64,000 nt of DNA from Streptomyces abyssomicinicus (GCF_008974245.1 NZ_BBZI01000005.1:1222222-1286221); one strand, 5' to 3'. Shown: positions 17,003-28,866, counted from the first letter of the stretch. The notes: generated from the sequence alone by a model not told the origin. Translations and numbers: made by a program.

Positions 17003-17895
17003 CCACCGACACCCGCCCGGACGGCACCACCACGGGTACCGGCACCACCGGTACCGGCACCGACGCCGAGGTGCGCGATCCAGCCCGGTTCAGCGCCGAG
17101 TCCGTCGCCTCGGTCCTCGTCGCCACCGAGCGCCCGCCGAGGCCCAGCGCCCTCACCGCGTCCCTGGCCTTCGGATGGCGGGCCGTCCTGAAGATCAAGC
17201 ACGTGCCGGACCAGCTCTTCGACGTCACGGCGTTCCCGATCATGAACCTGCTGATGTTCACGTACCTCTTCGGCGGTGCGCTGGCCGGGTCGCCGGACGA
17301 CTACATCCAGTTCGTGCTGCCCGGCATCCTGGTCATGTCGGTCGTGATGATCACCATGTACACCGGGGTCTCGGTCAACACCGACATCGACAAGGGCGTC
17401 TTCGACCGGTTCCGGACGCTCTCGCTCTGGCGACCGTCGATCATGGTCGGGTACCTGCTGGGCGACGCCCTGCGCTACACCATCGCCTCCGCGGTGATGC
17501 TCTCCCTCGGCCTGATCCTCGGCTACCGGCCCGACGGAGGCGTGCAGGGGGTGCTGGCGGGCGTGCTGCTGCTCCTGGTCTTCTCCTTCGCCTTCTCCTG
17601 GATCTGGACCATGTTCGGTCTGCTGCTGCGCACGGAGAAGTCCGTGATGGGCGTCGCCATGATGGTGATCTTCCCGCTGACCTTCCTCTCCAACGTCTTC
17701 GTGGACCCGCGCACCATGCCGGGCTGGCTCCAGGCATTCGTCAACAACAACCCCATCACCCACCTGGCCTCCGCGGTGCGAGGCCTGATGGCGGGGCAGT
17801 GGCCGGGCGTCGAGATCGTCTGGACGCTGGCCTGGGCGGGGCTGCTCCTGCTGGTGTTCGGGCCCGTGACGATGCGGCTGTACAACCGCAGGTGA
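16999..17895 (+). CDS. Daunorubicin-resistance-type ABC-2 permease (DrrB-like)
   Basis: 298 residues starting in the ATGA overlap with the ATPase gene, so translation is coupled. The first 60 residues are hydrophilic, with a Thr/Gly repeat. Six membrane segments of the ABC2 type follow, with [18 protein letters not shown], the amphipathic loop [19 protein letters not shown] and [19 protein letters not shown]. The last two are diagnostic for DrrB and other exporter permeases. It forms an export channel with the upstream ATPase. The repeats in the N-terminus are also visible at DNA level (ACCGGTACCGGCACC). Confidence 0.92.
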   Translation: MTTDTRPDGTTTGTGTTGTGTDAEVRDPARFSAESVASVLVATERPPRPSALTASLAFGWRAVLKIKHVPDQLFDVTAFPIMNLLMFTYLFGGALAGSPDDYIQFVLPGILVMSVVMITMYTGVSVNTDIDKGVFDRFRTLSLWRPSIMVGYLLGDALRYTIASAVMLSLGLILGYRPDGGVQGVLAGVLLLLVFSFAFSWIWTMFGLLLRTEKSVMGVAMMVIFPLTFLSNVFVDPRTMPGWLQAFVNNNPITHLASAVRGLMAGQWPGVEIVWTLAWAGLLLLVFGPVTMRLYNRR

Positions 17896-17911
17896 GGCCC
17901 GCGGCGGCGGG

Positions 17912-18763
17912 TCAGCCCGGAGCCGGACCGGGCTCGCGGAGCGGCGTGACGCTCAGCGCGAGCGCGTCGTCGGCGGTGTAGTAGGGGCGAACCCGGTCAC
18001 CGCCGCCTCCGGCGGCATCGCGCGGTACCGCCGGGAGGTGGTCGGTGGACTTGCGGTGCACGAGGTCGTCCGCCAGCCGGGCCACCTGCACGGCCGGCCC
18101 CCCGGTGGCCGGCGCGACGTACCAGTCCCAGAGGTCCTGGCCGCCGCCCGCGGTGAGCGCGGGAAGCGCGTCCGCGTCCAGTGCGAGCAACGCCTCGTTC
18201 CCGTCCCGGCGGGTGAGCGCCGCCGCCACCTCCCGGGAGTCGCCGCCACGCAGCCGGACGTGGCTCGTCAGGGCCTCGTCCGGTGCCATGCCGTGCAGGG
18301 CGACCCGGACCCGGACCAGCCGGCCGGCCACCTCGATCCGGGTGACCTCGGCGTGCCGGGGCCGGTTCCACACGCGCACGGTGAGGTTCCCCTCCCGTGT
18401 GGTGCACGGGATCACGGCCACCGTGCCGCCGTCCGGGCGGACGCGCGGTGACCTGCCGATCAGCGCCGCGGTCTCCACGGTCCCCGCAGCGACGCGAAGC
18501 CGTGGCCGGTCGGGCCCCTGGTCGAGGAACAGGTCCCAGCGGCCCTCGGCGAGATCGGGCGGACCGGGCGGCAGCAGGGCGGCCCCCTCCGCGTCGAGGG
18601 GCAGCTCTACCCGCCGTCCTCCCGGGTCCTGGCGGAGCCCGAGAACGAGGACGCGGGCGGGCCGCGGCGCGCCCCGGGGGTCGAGCAGCCGCAGGAGGAC
18701 GCCGCCGTCGTGGCCGGCCCGCGCCGTGGCCCGGGCCGTCCACGGCGCCTTCGGCACGCTCAC
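17912..18763 (-). CDS. Hypothetical protein associated with a glycosyltransferase gene
   Basis: 283 residues, beta-rich, with no signal peptide or membrane helix. It contains repeated patterns such as GRLVRVRVALHG and GNLTVRVWNRPRHAEV. Its start overlaps the end of the upstream glycosyltransferase frame by four bases, so the two were one transcription unit. I recognise no catalytic motif. The segments RWDLFLDQGPDRPRL and DLWDWYVAP recall domains found beside teichoic-acid-type or capsular glycosyltransferases, but that is a weak inference. Confidence 0.7.
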   Translation of the reverse strand: MSVPKAPWTARATARAGHDGGVLLRLLDPRGAPRPARVLVLGLRQDPGGRRVELPLDAEGAALLPPGPPDLAEGRWDLFLDQGPDRPRLRVAAGTVETAALIGRSPRVRPDGGTVAVIPCTTREGNLTVRVWNRPRHAEVTRIEVAGRLVRVRVALHGMAPDEALTSHVRLRGGDSREVAAALTRRDGNEALLALDADALPALTAGGGQDLWDWYVAPATGGPAVQVARLADDLVHRKSTDHLPAVPRDAAGGGGDRVRPYYTADDALALSVTPLREPGPAPG

Positions 18764-19858
18764 GGCGGGCCCAGGGCGGTGCCGCCCCGGGAGAGCAGCG
18801 AGACCGCCCGGCGCACCGGGCCCCGGCGGCGGGCCCGCAGCGACTTGATCAGCTCGACGTAGCGCGCGGCGATCCGCTCCGGCGCGTAGCCCGCGGTCGT
18901 CCGACGGGTGTTCGCGGCCAGCCGGGCCCGCCGCGCGGGGTCCTCGATCAGTGACTCCAGGGCGGCCGCGAAGCCGTCGGCGCCCTCGGCCATGGGGACG
19001 AGCAGACCGTCGTGGTCATGGGTGAGGATCTCGCCGGGCCCGTGCGGGCAGTCGGTGGAGACGACCGGGACGCCGCAGTGGAGCGCCTCCACGATGGTCA
19101 TGCCGAACGCCTCCCGGCTCGACGTCACGGCGGCGAGGGCGCCCTTGGCCCACTCCGGGTCGATGGGGGACACCGGTCCCATCAGGCGTACCTGTTCCTG
19201 GAGGCCGAGCGCGTCCACCTGGTCGCGCAGCTCCCGGGCCTTGTGGCCGCGGCCGTGGATCCGCAGGGACCAGTCGGGGTGACGGGGCGCGATCCGGGCG
19301 AAGGCGTCGACGAGCAGGTCGTAGCGCTTGCTCGGCGGCGTCGGTCCGGGAGACGGTCACGAAGGCGTCGAGCCCGGCCAGCGCCCGGTTGCGGTGGACC
19401 CGCACAGGGCCGGCGTGTCTGCCCAGGAGAAGGTGCTCCTGGCCGGTGCGCAGATAGCGGTGGCGGCGGCCGTCCCGGGCCAGATGACCGGTGAGGACCG
19501 GGCGGGTCGAGACGACGACGTCGGCGTCGGTCGTCCGCAGGAAGGCGGCGATCCGCTCGTCGGTGAGGCGGGACGGGGGCATCGGGCCGGACGCCACGCC
19601 GGTGTCCGTCCACATCGTGGAGGGCGCGCCCGCCCGGGGCGAGGACCGCTCGCAGCCCGGGGAGCCGGTGCGCCGGTCGACGAGCGGGCGCAGGCGGACC
19701 CCGGGGGAGGACGGCAGCAGCGGGTCGTCGCGGGCCCGGTAGACGGAGACCACCTCGACCTGGGGCCCCAGGCCGGCCAGGGCCGCACCGGTGTTGGCGG
19801 TGGCACGGACGGTGCCGCCCATGCCGTAGGCGTTGTACACCAAGAAGGCGATCTTCAT
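18760..19858 (-). pseudogene. GT4-type glycosyltransferase disrupted by an internal deletion and frameshift
   Basis: The N-terminal half (frame from 19858) begins MKIAFLVYNAYGMGGTVR, the usual GT-B start with a Gly-rich loop, and runs to VTVSRTDAAE. The C-terminal half lies in another frame from about 19342 down to 18760. It reads SKRYDLLVDAFARIAP, then ...FGMTIVEALHCGVPVVSTD with the conserved Glu of the nucleotide-sugar site. The junction is near 19330-19342. The linker that normally joins the two halves, about 40-50 residues with a VPNG-type motif, is absent, so this looks like a deletion of about 130 bases rather than a single-base shift. The product would be inactive unless the assembly is wrong. 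Confidence 0.75.
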
Positions 19859-20005
19859 CCGAGCCCCCCGAACGCGACCTGGGCGCCGCGTCGCCCTGCC
19901 GCGGGCGGACGGAGCGCGGGGCGTGCGCCTGCCGTGCCGTCGCCCATCCCCCGGTCCGAAGCTAACGGTTTGTCACACAGTCATCCAGAGATCCGGGCAA
20001 AGCGG

Positions 20006-20044
20006 AAGGCCCGGCCCCGGCGGGTGACGCCGGGACCGGGCCTT
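20006..20044 (-). terminator. Intrinsic-type terminator hairpin of argG
   Basis: A 17-bp stem with one C-A mismatch (AAGGCCCGGCCCCGGCG at 20006-20022, complement at 20028-20044) and loop GGTGA lies 32 bases after the argG stop. No T-tract follows, as is common in Streptomyces. Confidence 0.7.
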
Positions 20045-20075
20045 CGGCCGGTCGTGCGTGAGGGTCGCCGCGGCG

Positions 20076-22933
<2,858 letters not shown>

Positions 22934-22977
22934 GAAGGGCTCCTGGGACTCGATCAGGAGCAGTTTCGGCCCGGTAA

Positions 22978-22993
22978 ATCTTGACGTCAAGAT
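22978..22993. promoter_or_regulatory. Perfect 16-bp palindrome upstream of the MFS exporter
   Basis: ATCTTGACGTCAAGAT is self-complementary and A/T-rich against its surroundings. It lies 45 bases before the MFS start, and its TTGACG half could act as a -35 element. MarR-family regulators often bind such sites in front of drug exporters, but no regulator gene is adjacent here. Confidence 0.6.
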
Positions 22994-23015
22994 AATTTCG
23001 CCGCATTGACGGGTG

Positions 23016-23048
23016 CGCGGGGCCGCCACCAGGGGTGACGGCCCCGCG
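23016..23048 (-). terminator. Hairpin terminator after the PHB-depolymerase-type gene
   Basis: A 15-bp stem with one mismatch (CGCGGGGCCGCCACC at 23016-23030, complement at 23034-23048) and a three-base loop lies 22 bases beyond the esterase stop codon. Confidence 0.6.
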
Positions 23049-23069
23049 GGGAGGCCGGGAGGCCGTGGA

Positions 23070-24551
23070 TCAGGACGGACAGCCGGCGTCGGAGATCACG
23101 AAGTGGCCGGGGGCGGTCTCCTCCAGGGTGTGGCTGTAGAAGGTGTTGTAGAGGCCCATGTTCTGCTCGGACCCGTTGGCGTAGGCGTAGCCGCCGCTGT
23201 GGTGGGCGCGGCCGGCCTGCACGTGGGCGTAGTTGGAGGCCGTGTAGCAGCGCGGCTCGAAGCCTCCGTCACCGCCGGTGGTGGTGGCGGTGACGGCCGC
23301 CGAACGGGCTCCCGGCGTGCCGGCGGAGTCGACGGCGGCCACGGTGTACGTGTAGGCGGTGCCGGGGGAGAGCCCCGTGTCGGTGTACGAGGTGCCGGTC
23401 GCCGTGCCGACCCGGGAGCCGCCGCGGTGGATCTCGTACGACGCCGCTCCCGCCACCGCGCTCCAGCTCAGCGTGACGCCGGTGTCGGTGACCGGGCCGG
23501 CGGCCAGCCCGGCCGGGGCCGGCAGGGTGCCGGGCTCGCCCGGACCTCCGGAGTCCCCGTCGAGGCCCCAGAAGAGGGCGGTGTAGTAGCTCGAGCAGAT
23601 GGTGTCGAGGTAGTACGCGCCCGCGGTGCCGCACTGCTGGGTGCCGGACCCGGGGTCGACGGCGGTGCCGTGACCCATGCCGGAGACGGTGAAGGTGGTG
23701 ACCGCCGGGACGCCCTTCGCGTCGGTGTAGACGGCCTGCGTCGTGTTGCCGGGGAGCGAGGCGGTGGAACTGGGGGTCTGGCCCAGGCCCCACACGTCGG
23801 TCCACTGGTCGCGCGACTGGGTGGCGTTGGCGGGCACCACGGTGGTGTCGGTGGTGCCGTGCCAGACGGCGACCCGCGGCCACGGGCCGGTCCAGCCGCC
23901 GGACGCCGCACGCACCGCGTCGCCCCACTGCTTCGGGGTCCGGGAGGTCGCGTTGTACATGCAGGTGTAGGCATTGACCACGCTGGTGGCACAGCCGGCC
24001 GGGATGCCGGAGGCGATGGAGCCGCCGGCGAACACGTCCGGGTAGGCGGCGAGCAGGGCGGCGGTCATCGCCCCGCCGGCCGAGAGCCCGGTGACGAACA
24101 CCCGGGACCGGTCGCCGCCGTAGCGGCCGATCGCGTGGTCGACCATCTGCTTGACGGAGAGCGCCTCGCCCTGGCCCCGGGCGTAGTCGGAGGACTGGAA
24201 CCAGTTGAAGCAGGAGTTGGCGTTGTTGGCGCTCGACGTGTGCGGGTACACCACGGCGAACCCGTACAGGTCGGCGTACTTGGCCCACCCGGAGTGCGCG
24301 TGGTAGTCGGGCGCGCTCTGCGTGCAGCCGTGCAGGGCGACGACCAGCGGGGCGCCGGCGGGGAGCCCGTCGGGGACGTAGGCGTACATCTGGAGGTTGC
24401 CCGGGTTGCTGCCGAATCCGGTGACCTGGGTCAGCGAGGCGGCGGAGGCGGGCGCGGGGGCGGCGAACAGGGCCAGCAGCAGGGCGAGTACGGCGGTCAG
24501 GCCGAACCCGCGGAACCGGGCCCCGGATCGGGGGCGGTCAGGAACCGGCAT
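23070..24551 (-). CDS. Secreted PHB-depolymerase-family esterase with fibronectin III domain
   Basis: 493 residues from the ATG at 24551, with GGGAGG upstream. Residues 1-38 are a signal peptide ending PAPASAA. The catalytic domain (about 40-320) carries the oxyanion region VVALHGCTQSAPDYH, the lipase box GLSAGG with Ser near 158, HGTTDTTVVPANA and GMGHGTAVDPG. This matches the Esterase_phb family (feruloyl, acetylxylan or PHB esterases). A fibronectin type III domain follows (about 325-405), then an 85-residue C-terminal domain with HFVISDAGC at the end, probably for binding polymer. The protein should act outside the cell. Confidence 0.9.
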   Translation of the reverse strand: MPVPDRPRSGARFRGFGLTAVLALLLALFAAPAPASAASLTQVTGFGSNPGNLQMYAYVPDGLPAGAPLVVALHGCTQSAPDYHAHSGWAKYADLYGFAVVYPHTSSANNANSCFNWFQSSDYARGQGEALSVKQMVDHAIGRYGGDRSRVFVTGLSAGGAMTAALLAAYPDVFAGGSIASGIPAGCATSVVNAYTCMYNATSRTPKQWGDAVRAASGGWTGPWPRVAVWHGTTDTTVVPANATQSRDQWTDVWGLGQTPSSTASLPGNTTQAVYTDAKGVPAVTTFTVSGMGHGTAVDPGSGTQQCGTAGAYYLDTICSSYYTALFWGLDGDSGGPGEPGTLPAPAGLAAGPVTDTGVTLSWSAVAGAASYEIHRGGSRVGTATGTSYTDTGLSPGTAYTYTVAAVDSAGTPGARSAAVTATTTGGDGGFEPRCYTASNYAHVQAGRAHHSGGYAYANGSEQNMGLYNTFYSHTLEETAPGHFVISDAGCPS

Positions 24552-24637
24552 GGGTCCTCCCGGACGGGGTGGGGGCGGGGGTCGGGGTGAGGCGCATGCG
24601 GGGGCACGCGTTCCGAACCGTACGAACGGGTGCCTGC

Positions 24638-24684
24638 GCTGCCAGTGGAGTGGCAGCACATAGCTACGGGCTTCCGCTATGTGC
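24638..24684. promoter_or_regulatory. Two overlapping inverted repeats upstream of the secreted esterase
   Basis: GCTGCCA-gtggag-TGGCAGC occupies 24638-24657. GCACATAGC and GCTATGTGC occupy 24656-24664 and 24676-24684 around an 11-base loop. They share bases 24656-24657. They lie 85-130 bases before the esterase start and could be operators or mutually exclusive hairpins. Confidence 0.5.
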
Positions 24685-24893
24685 GTGGCCGTGCCCGGAC
24701 GGCCGCGCCCCGCGCCCCTTCCGGGCGACGTGTCCGCGTGGTTCAGCGCGGCCCGGGCGGACACACCCACCCGGCGGCGGCGTGCGGTTGAAGGCCCGGC
24801 GTCCTTCAACGCCCTCGACAACGCGTGGATCCGCCTCGCTACGACCGCCCCACAGGGCAACGGCGGCGCGTGCCACGCCCACGGGTGCCCGTC

Positions 24894-24918
24894 CCCCTCA
24901 CCGCACGGCGGGGAGGGG
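24894..24918 (-). terminator. Short hairpin directly after the DinB gene
   Basis: CCCCTCACCGC (24894-24904) and GCGGGGAGGGG (24908-24918) pair over 11 bp with one mismatch and a three-base loop. The DinB stop codon begins at the next base. Confidence 0.4.
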
Positions 24919-25509
24919 TCAGGCCTCGCGGGCGGTCCGTTCCAGGTGGGCGCGGTGGGACCGCCACCACGCCGCGTCCGTCTCCGGCAGCGCCGGGTTG
25001 TCCTCCCGCATCCCCACCGAGCCGTCGATCAGCTCACGCAGGATGTCGGCGTGCCCCGCGTGCCGCTGCGCGTCGGCGATCACCCGCACCACGGCATGGT
25101 GCAGCGTGATCTCGCGCCGCTCCTCCGGCCACCACGGCACCGTGCCCACCGTCTCCAGCGGCAGCGCGTCGATCGTCGCGTCCGCGTGCGCCCAGGCCCG
25201 GCGGTACAGGTCCACCACGAACTCGCGGGACTCCTCGGCGGTGGCCCACATGTCCGCGTTGGGCTCGGCGCCGTCCGCGATCCACGGCAGGGGGATGCCG
25301 GAGGGCCGGGCGAACACGTCGCCCAGATACCCCAGTTCGACGCTCGCCAGGTGCTTCACCAGGCCCAGCAGATTGGTCCCGGTGGGTGTGAGGGGACGGC
25401 GGGCGTCGTACTCGGAGAGCCCTTCCAGCTTCCACAGCAGCGCCTCCCGCGCGTCCCGCAGGTAACGGTGCAGGTCGGCCTTGGACTGAGAACCGGAGAA
25501 ATCGATCAT
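24919..25509 (-). CDS. DinB-superfamily protein (DUF664-like)
   Basis: 196 residues forming a four-helix bundle of the DinB/mycothiol-dependent type. Metal-binding histidines are visible in LVKHLASVELGYLG, ITLHHAVVRVIADAQRHAGHADIL. This is the usual three-His pattern. Members include mycothiol or bacillithiol S-transferases and damage-inducible proteins of unknown role. It has no signal peptide. It is divergent from the DUF4232 lipoprotein, with the long inverted repeat between them. Confidence 0.85.
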   Translation of the reverse strand: MIDFSGSQSKADLHRYLRDAREALLWKLEGLSEYDARRPLTPTGTNLLGLVKHLASVELGYLGDVFARPSGIPLPWIADGAEPNADMWATAEESREFVVDLYRRAWAHADATIDALPLETVGTVPWWPEERREITLHHAVVRVIADAQRHAGHADILRELIDGSVGMREDNPALPETDAAWWRSHRAHLERTAREA

Positions 25510-25581
25510 CGGATCAGTCTGCCGCTTGAGGAGGCGACGCGCAGCCGATCGAGCCTCGGGCGAGGGGATGAATCCACCGTG

Positions 25582-25637
25582 GCCGTCGGGTCAACCTGAG
25601 GACGACCCGCACGTCCACCTCAGGTTGACCCGACGGC
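25582..25637. promoter_or_regulatory. Perfect 20-bp inverted repeat between two divergent genes
   Basis: GCCGTCGGGTCAACCTGAGG (25582-25601) is repeated exactly in inverted form at 25618-25637, around a 16-base spacer. It lies between the DinB start (25509) and the lipoprotein start (25752), so a terminator is unlikely. Each arm carries an outward-facing TTGACC that could serve as a -35 element, giving a symmetrical divergent control region. Confidence 0.6.
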
Positions 25638-25751
25638 ACACCCGCACGGAAGTTGACGCAGGTGGTGTCCGCCCGGCGGACGCGGCCCGCGACCTCGCCC
25701 TCCTAGCCTCGGTGGTGCGGAGAACGCACGGCCGAACACGGGGGAAACACC

Positions 25752-26564
25752 ATGAACAGTCCGCACCGATCACACCGCCCGCACCGCACGAGGTCCGCCC
25801 GCCGTCCCCGCCGGAGGTCCGGCCTCCTCGGGGCCGCGGCGGTCGCCGCGGTGCTGGCCACCACGGCCTGCCAGTCGGACGCGGCCGACGCGGCGGCGGG
25901 CGCCAAGCCGTCGGCTTCGCCGGGTGCGGGGGACTCGGCGACGCCGGCGCCGACGCCGACGGGCGACGGCGGGCAGCAGGGGACGGAGACCGGCGCCCCG
26001 GGCGACGGGAACGGCGACGGCGCCACCGGCGGCTCGGGAGGCAAGGGAGGCGAGGGAGGCAAGGGCGGTGCCGGGGGTGGCGCCGGTGGCAAGGGCAGCG
26101 GCGGCGGCTCCGCCCCCGCCTGTGACGCCCTGGACCTCTCCTTCCACACGACCCACGAGAAGCAGTCGGACGACGAGGACCCCGACCACTTCCTGATCGT
26201 CGTGACCAACGACGGCGACAAGGCCTGCGCGCTCTACCACCACCCGCACGTGTGGCTCGGCGACCCCTCGGACCACGCCACGGCGCGCTCCGCCGTCCCG
26301 GCCTACGAGGGCAGCGACCCGGACGGGCCGGTCGTCCTCAGGTCGGGACAGGAGGCGTACAGCGGGCTGTTCGCCGGTGACGTCCCGATGGACCAGTTCG
26401 AGACGGACGTGATCACCCTGCAGACGCACGGCCGCACGCCGGGCAGCACCGGCAGCCAGCCCGTCCTCGTCGGCCTGCCGCTGGTGGTGCCCTTCGACGA
26501 CGGCGCCCGCCTCACCGGCTGGACGACCAGGATCAACACCGCCTTGGAGTTCATCCGGTCCTGA
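25752..26564 (+). CDS. DUF4232-domain lipoprotein
   Basis: 270 residues. A very basic start (HRPHRTRSARRPRRR) and a hydrophobic core lead to the lipobox ATTAC at about residues 36-40. A Gly/Ser/Pro/Thr-rich linker of about 80 residues follows (GGKGGEGGKGGAGGG). The C-terminal 150 residues match DUF4232, starting with PACDALDLSFHTTHEKQ and ending with a beta-sandwich. The family is extracellular and of unknown function. It stands alone, 79 bases before a two-component system in the same direction. Confidence 0.85.
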   Translation: MNSPHRSHRPHRTRSARRPRRRSGLLGAAAVAAVLATTACQSDAADAAAGAKPSASPGAGDSATPAPTPTGDGGQQGTETGAPGDGNGDGATGGSGGKGGEGGKGGAGGGAGGKGSGGGSAPACDALDLSFHTTHEKQSDDEDPDHFLIVVTNDGDKACALYHHPHVWLGDPSDHATARSAVPAYEGSDPDGPVVLRSGQEAYSGLFAGDVPMDQFETDVITLQTHGRTPGSTGSQPVLVGLPLVVPFDDGARLTGWTTRINTALEFIRS

Positions 26565-26643
26565 GGCGCCGCGGCACGGCCGGCGCAGCGGACAACACAC
26601 GCCGGGGGCACAGCAGTTGGGAATCCTCACCTACCATGACCGG

Positions 26644-27837
26644 ATGCCCGCGTCGCCGGCCCGCCGCCCGCGCCCGGCCAACGCCGCCCTCGCCGCGTGC
26701 TTCGCCGTGGCGGGCTGCCTGGCCGGGGCCTTCTACCGGCCGGAGCCCTGGCGGGCGTTCGACCTCTGGGCGTACCTGCTCACCGCCCTGATCGCCCTGG
26801 CGCTCGCCTGGCGCGACACCTGGCCCTTCGGCGTGCTGCTGACCACCGCTGCGGGCTTCGCCGGCTACCTGGTGCTCGGGTACCAGCCCTCCCTCAACTT
26901 CTGGGTCCCGGCGGTCGCGTTCGTCTCCGCCGCCGCCCGCGAGCGGCCGGCCCGCACCGGGTGCGGCGCCGTACTGCTGGCGGCGGTGGTCGCCCTCAGC
27001 GGGGTGTACGGGCGGCTTCCCTGGCCCGTGGTGACCGTGCAGGCGGTGCTGGTACCGGGCGTCGCCCTCGCCATCGGGCTGACCCAGCGCCGACTGGCCG
27101 CACGCAACGCCGAGTTGCGCCGCCTCACCGCCCTGCTCGACCAGCAGCAGCGGCAGGAGGCCCGGCGGGCCGTGCTGGACGAGCGTTTCCGCATCGCGCG
27201 CGAACTCCACGACACCATCTCGCAGCACATGACCATCATCACCCTCCAGACGGGCCTCGCCGAGTACCTCCTGTCCTCCGACCCGCCCGCCGCCCACCAG
27301 GCGCTCGGCGCCGCCGCCACCGCCGGACGGGACGCGCTGGACGAACTGCGCCGCCTGCTGGTGGTGCTGCGCACCTACGACCTCGGCGGCACCGGCGAAC
27401 CGGAGGATCCGGCCGCTCCGGTCCCCGACGACCTGCTGGCCGGCATCGACCGGATACCGGTGCTCGCCGAACGGCTGGAGGCCGCCGGCGTGCGCGTCGA
27501 GGTCCGTCACGCGGGAGAGCGCAGGCCGCTCCACCCGGGGATCGAACTCTGCGCCTACCGCGTCGTGCAGGAGGCTCTGACCAACGTCGTGAAGCACTCC
27601 GGGGCCCGCGCGGCCGTGGTGAAAGTCCTGTACCAGTCCGAGCTACTGGTGGTAACCATTTCCGACCAGGGCGGATCGCTTTCGGCCACATCTCCCGGAG
27701 GGACCGGGCACGGGTTGATCGGCATGCGGGAACGGGCGAGGATCTGGCACGGCTCGCTGACCGCCGGGGCGCGCCCGGGGGGTGGTTTCCAGGTGCAGCT
27801 CCGCATCCCCCTGGGACGGGACCGGGCCAGCGGCTGA
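26644..27837 (+). CDS. NarL-type sensor histidine kinase
   Basis: 397 residues from the ATG at 26644; a TTG at 26617 is an alternative with no SD sequence. Four to five membrane helices occupy the first 150 residues. The HisKA_3 dimerisation segment is EERFRIARELHDTISQHMT-like (here DERFRIARELHDTISQ), with the phospho-His in RELHD. The ATPase N-box is VVQEALTNVVKHS and the G-box is GHGLIGMRERARIW. It signals to the response regulator 31 bases downstream. The input is unknown; there is no extracellular sensor domain, so it may sense the membrane. Confidence 0.92.
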   Translation: MPASPARRPRPANAALAACFAVAGCLAGAFYRPEPWRAFDLWAYLLTALIALALAWRDTWPFGVLLTTAAGFAGYLVLGYQPSLNFWVPAVAFVSAAARERPARTGCGAVLLAAVVALSGVYGRLPWPVVTVQAVLVPGVALAIGLTQRRLAARNAELRRLTALLDQQQRQEARRAVLDERFRIARELHDTISQHMTIITLQTGLAEYLLSSDPPAAHQALGAAATAGRDALDELRRLLVVLRTYDLGGTGEPEDPAAPVPDDLLAGIDRIPVLAERLEAAGVRVEVRHAGERRPLHPGIELCAYRVVQEALTNVVKHSGARAAVVKVLYQSELLVVTISDQGGSLSATSPGGTGHGLIGMRERARIWHGSLTAGARPGGGFQVQLRIPLGRDRASG

Positions 27838-27868
27838 CCGAAGAGGCGAGCGTTTCCCGAGGAGCCCC

Positions 27869-28564
27869 GTGGCCCGCATCCTGGTCGTCGACGACCAGCA
27901 CCTGATCCGTTCCGGCATCGTCACACTGCTGCGCACGGTGGAGGGGCTCGGTCCGGTGGTGGAGGCCGCGGACGGCGAGGAGGCCGTCGCGGCCGCCCGC
28001 GAACACCGCCCCGAACTGATCCTGATGGACATCAAGATGCCCCGTCTGAGCGGTCTCGCGGCCGCCGAGCGCATCCTCGCCCTCGAGATCGAGCCGGTCC
28101 CGCGCATCGTCGTCCTCACCACCTTCGACGAGGACGAGTTCGTCTACGCCGCGCTGCGCGCCGGGTGCAGCGGCTTCCTGCTGAAGGACATGCCGCCGGC
28201 CCAGCTGCTCAGCGCCGTCGCCGCGACGCTCAGCGCCGACCTCCTGGTGGCCCCCGCGCGGATCCGGCGACTGGTGGAACGGCACACCGCCGCACACGGC
28301 CTGCCGCCGAGGCCCGCGGACGACGCGGCCGACCCGCTCACCGGCCGGGAGGCCGAGGTGCTCGGGTTCGTCGCCCAGGGCCTCGGCAACGACGAGATCG
28401 CCGCCCGCCTGTGCGTCAGCGAGTCCACCGTGAAGACGCACCTGCACCGGGTGATGACCAAGCTGAACCTCCGCAGCCGCGCCCAGGCGGTGGTGTACGC
28501 CTACGAGACCGGCATCGCGCGGGTCGGCCGCGGGCCCGCGGGACCGACCGCCGCCGGCGGCTAG
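27869..28564 (+). CDS. NarL/LuxR-type response regulator
   Basis: 231 residues from a GTG at 27869, with CGAGGAG upstream. The receiver domain has the acidic pair in VVDDQHLIRSG, the phospho-acceptor Asp in LILMDIKMPRLSG, the Thr in IVVLTTFDEDEF and the Lys in GFLLKDMPP. The LuxR-type helix-turn-helix is LTGREAEVLGFVAQGLGNDEI, with VSESTVKTHLHRVM. It is the cognate partner of the upstream kinase. Targets are unknown. The frame extends upstream inside the kinase gene, but the GTG is the natural start. Confidence 0.94.
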   Translation: MARILVVDDQHLIRSGIVTLLRTVEGLGPVVEAADGEEAVAAAREHRPELILMDIKMPRLSGLAAAERILALEIEPVPRIVVLTTFDEDEFVYAALRAGCSGFLLKDMPPAQLLSAVAATLSADLLVAPARIRRLVERHTAAHGLPPRPADDAADPLTGREAEVLGFVAQGLGNDEIAARLCVSESTVKTHLHRVMTKLNLRSRAQAVVYAYETGIARVGRGPAGPTAAGG

Positions 28565-28674
28565 GCGGTCCGCCCCACCGCGGGCGGCCGACGTCGCCGC
28601 GGTCGTCCCGTGATGCCCGTCGTGAGACGCCGGATCCTCCGCGAGCGCGCGACGTCGGGGCGGAAAATGTCAAC

Positions 28675-28688
28675 TGAGAGCGCTCTCA
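28675..28688. promoter_or_regulatory. LacI-family-type operator
   Basis: TGAGAGCGCTCTCA is a perfect 14-bp palindrome with the central GCGC typical of LacI-family sugar regulators in Streptomyces (CebR- and BxlR-like sites). A TTGACG -35 element begins 7 bases after it. Confidence 0.65.
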
Positions 28689-28866
28689 ACGCTCTTGACG
28701 TTTCAAAAGCAGCGCGATTTCATCAGAACCGCACACGCCACACCGGGGTGGGCGCCGTACACGGCCGTTACGTCGTGCGCGCCCGCCCCACCCGCCTGGT
28801 CACCCCCCCACCTCCCGGGCCGCGTGCCGTCCTGGCCCGCCCCGGGGCGTTTCTCAGGAGGAAAGC

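Larger units (their letters stand above)
24552..24918. other. Intergenic region upstream of the secreted esterase
   Basis: This stretch has no supportable gene. It contains the two nested inverted repeats at 24638-24684 and, at its far end, a hairpin abutting the DinB stop codon. Confidence 0.5.

Noticed and set aside
25582..25637. Terminator
   Set aside because: It lies between two divergent gene starts, where no transcript ends.
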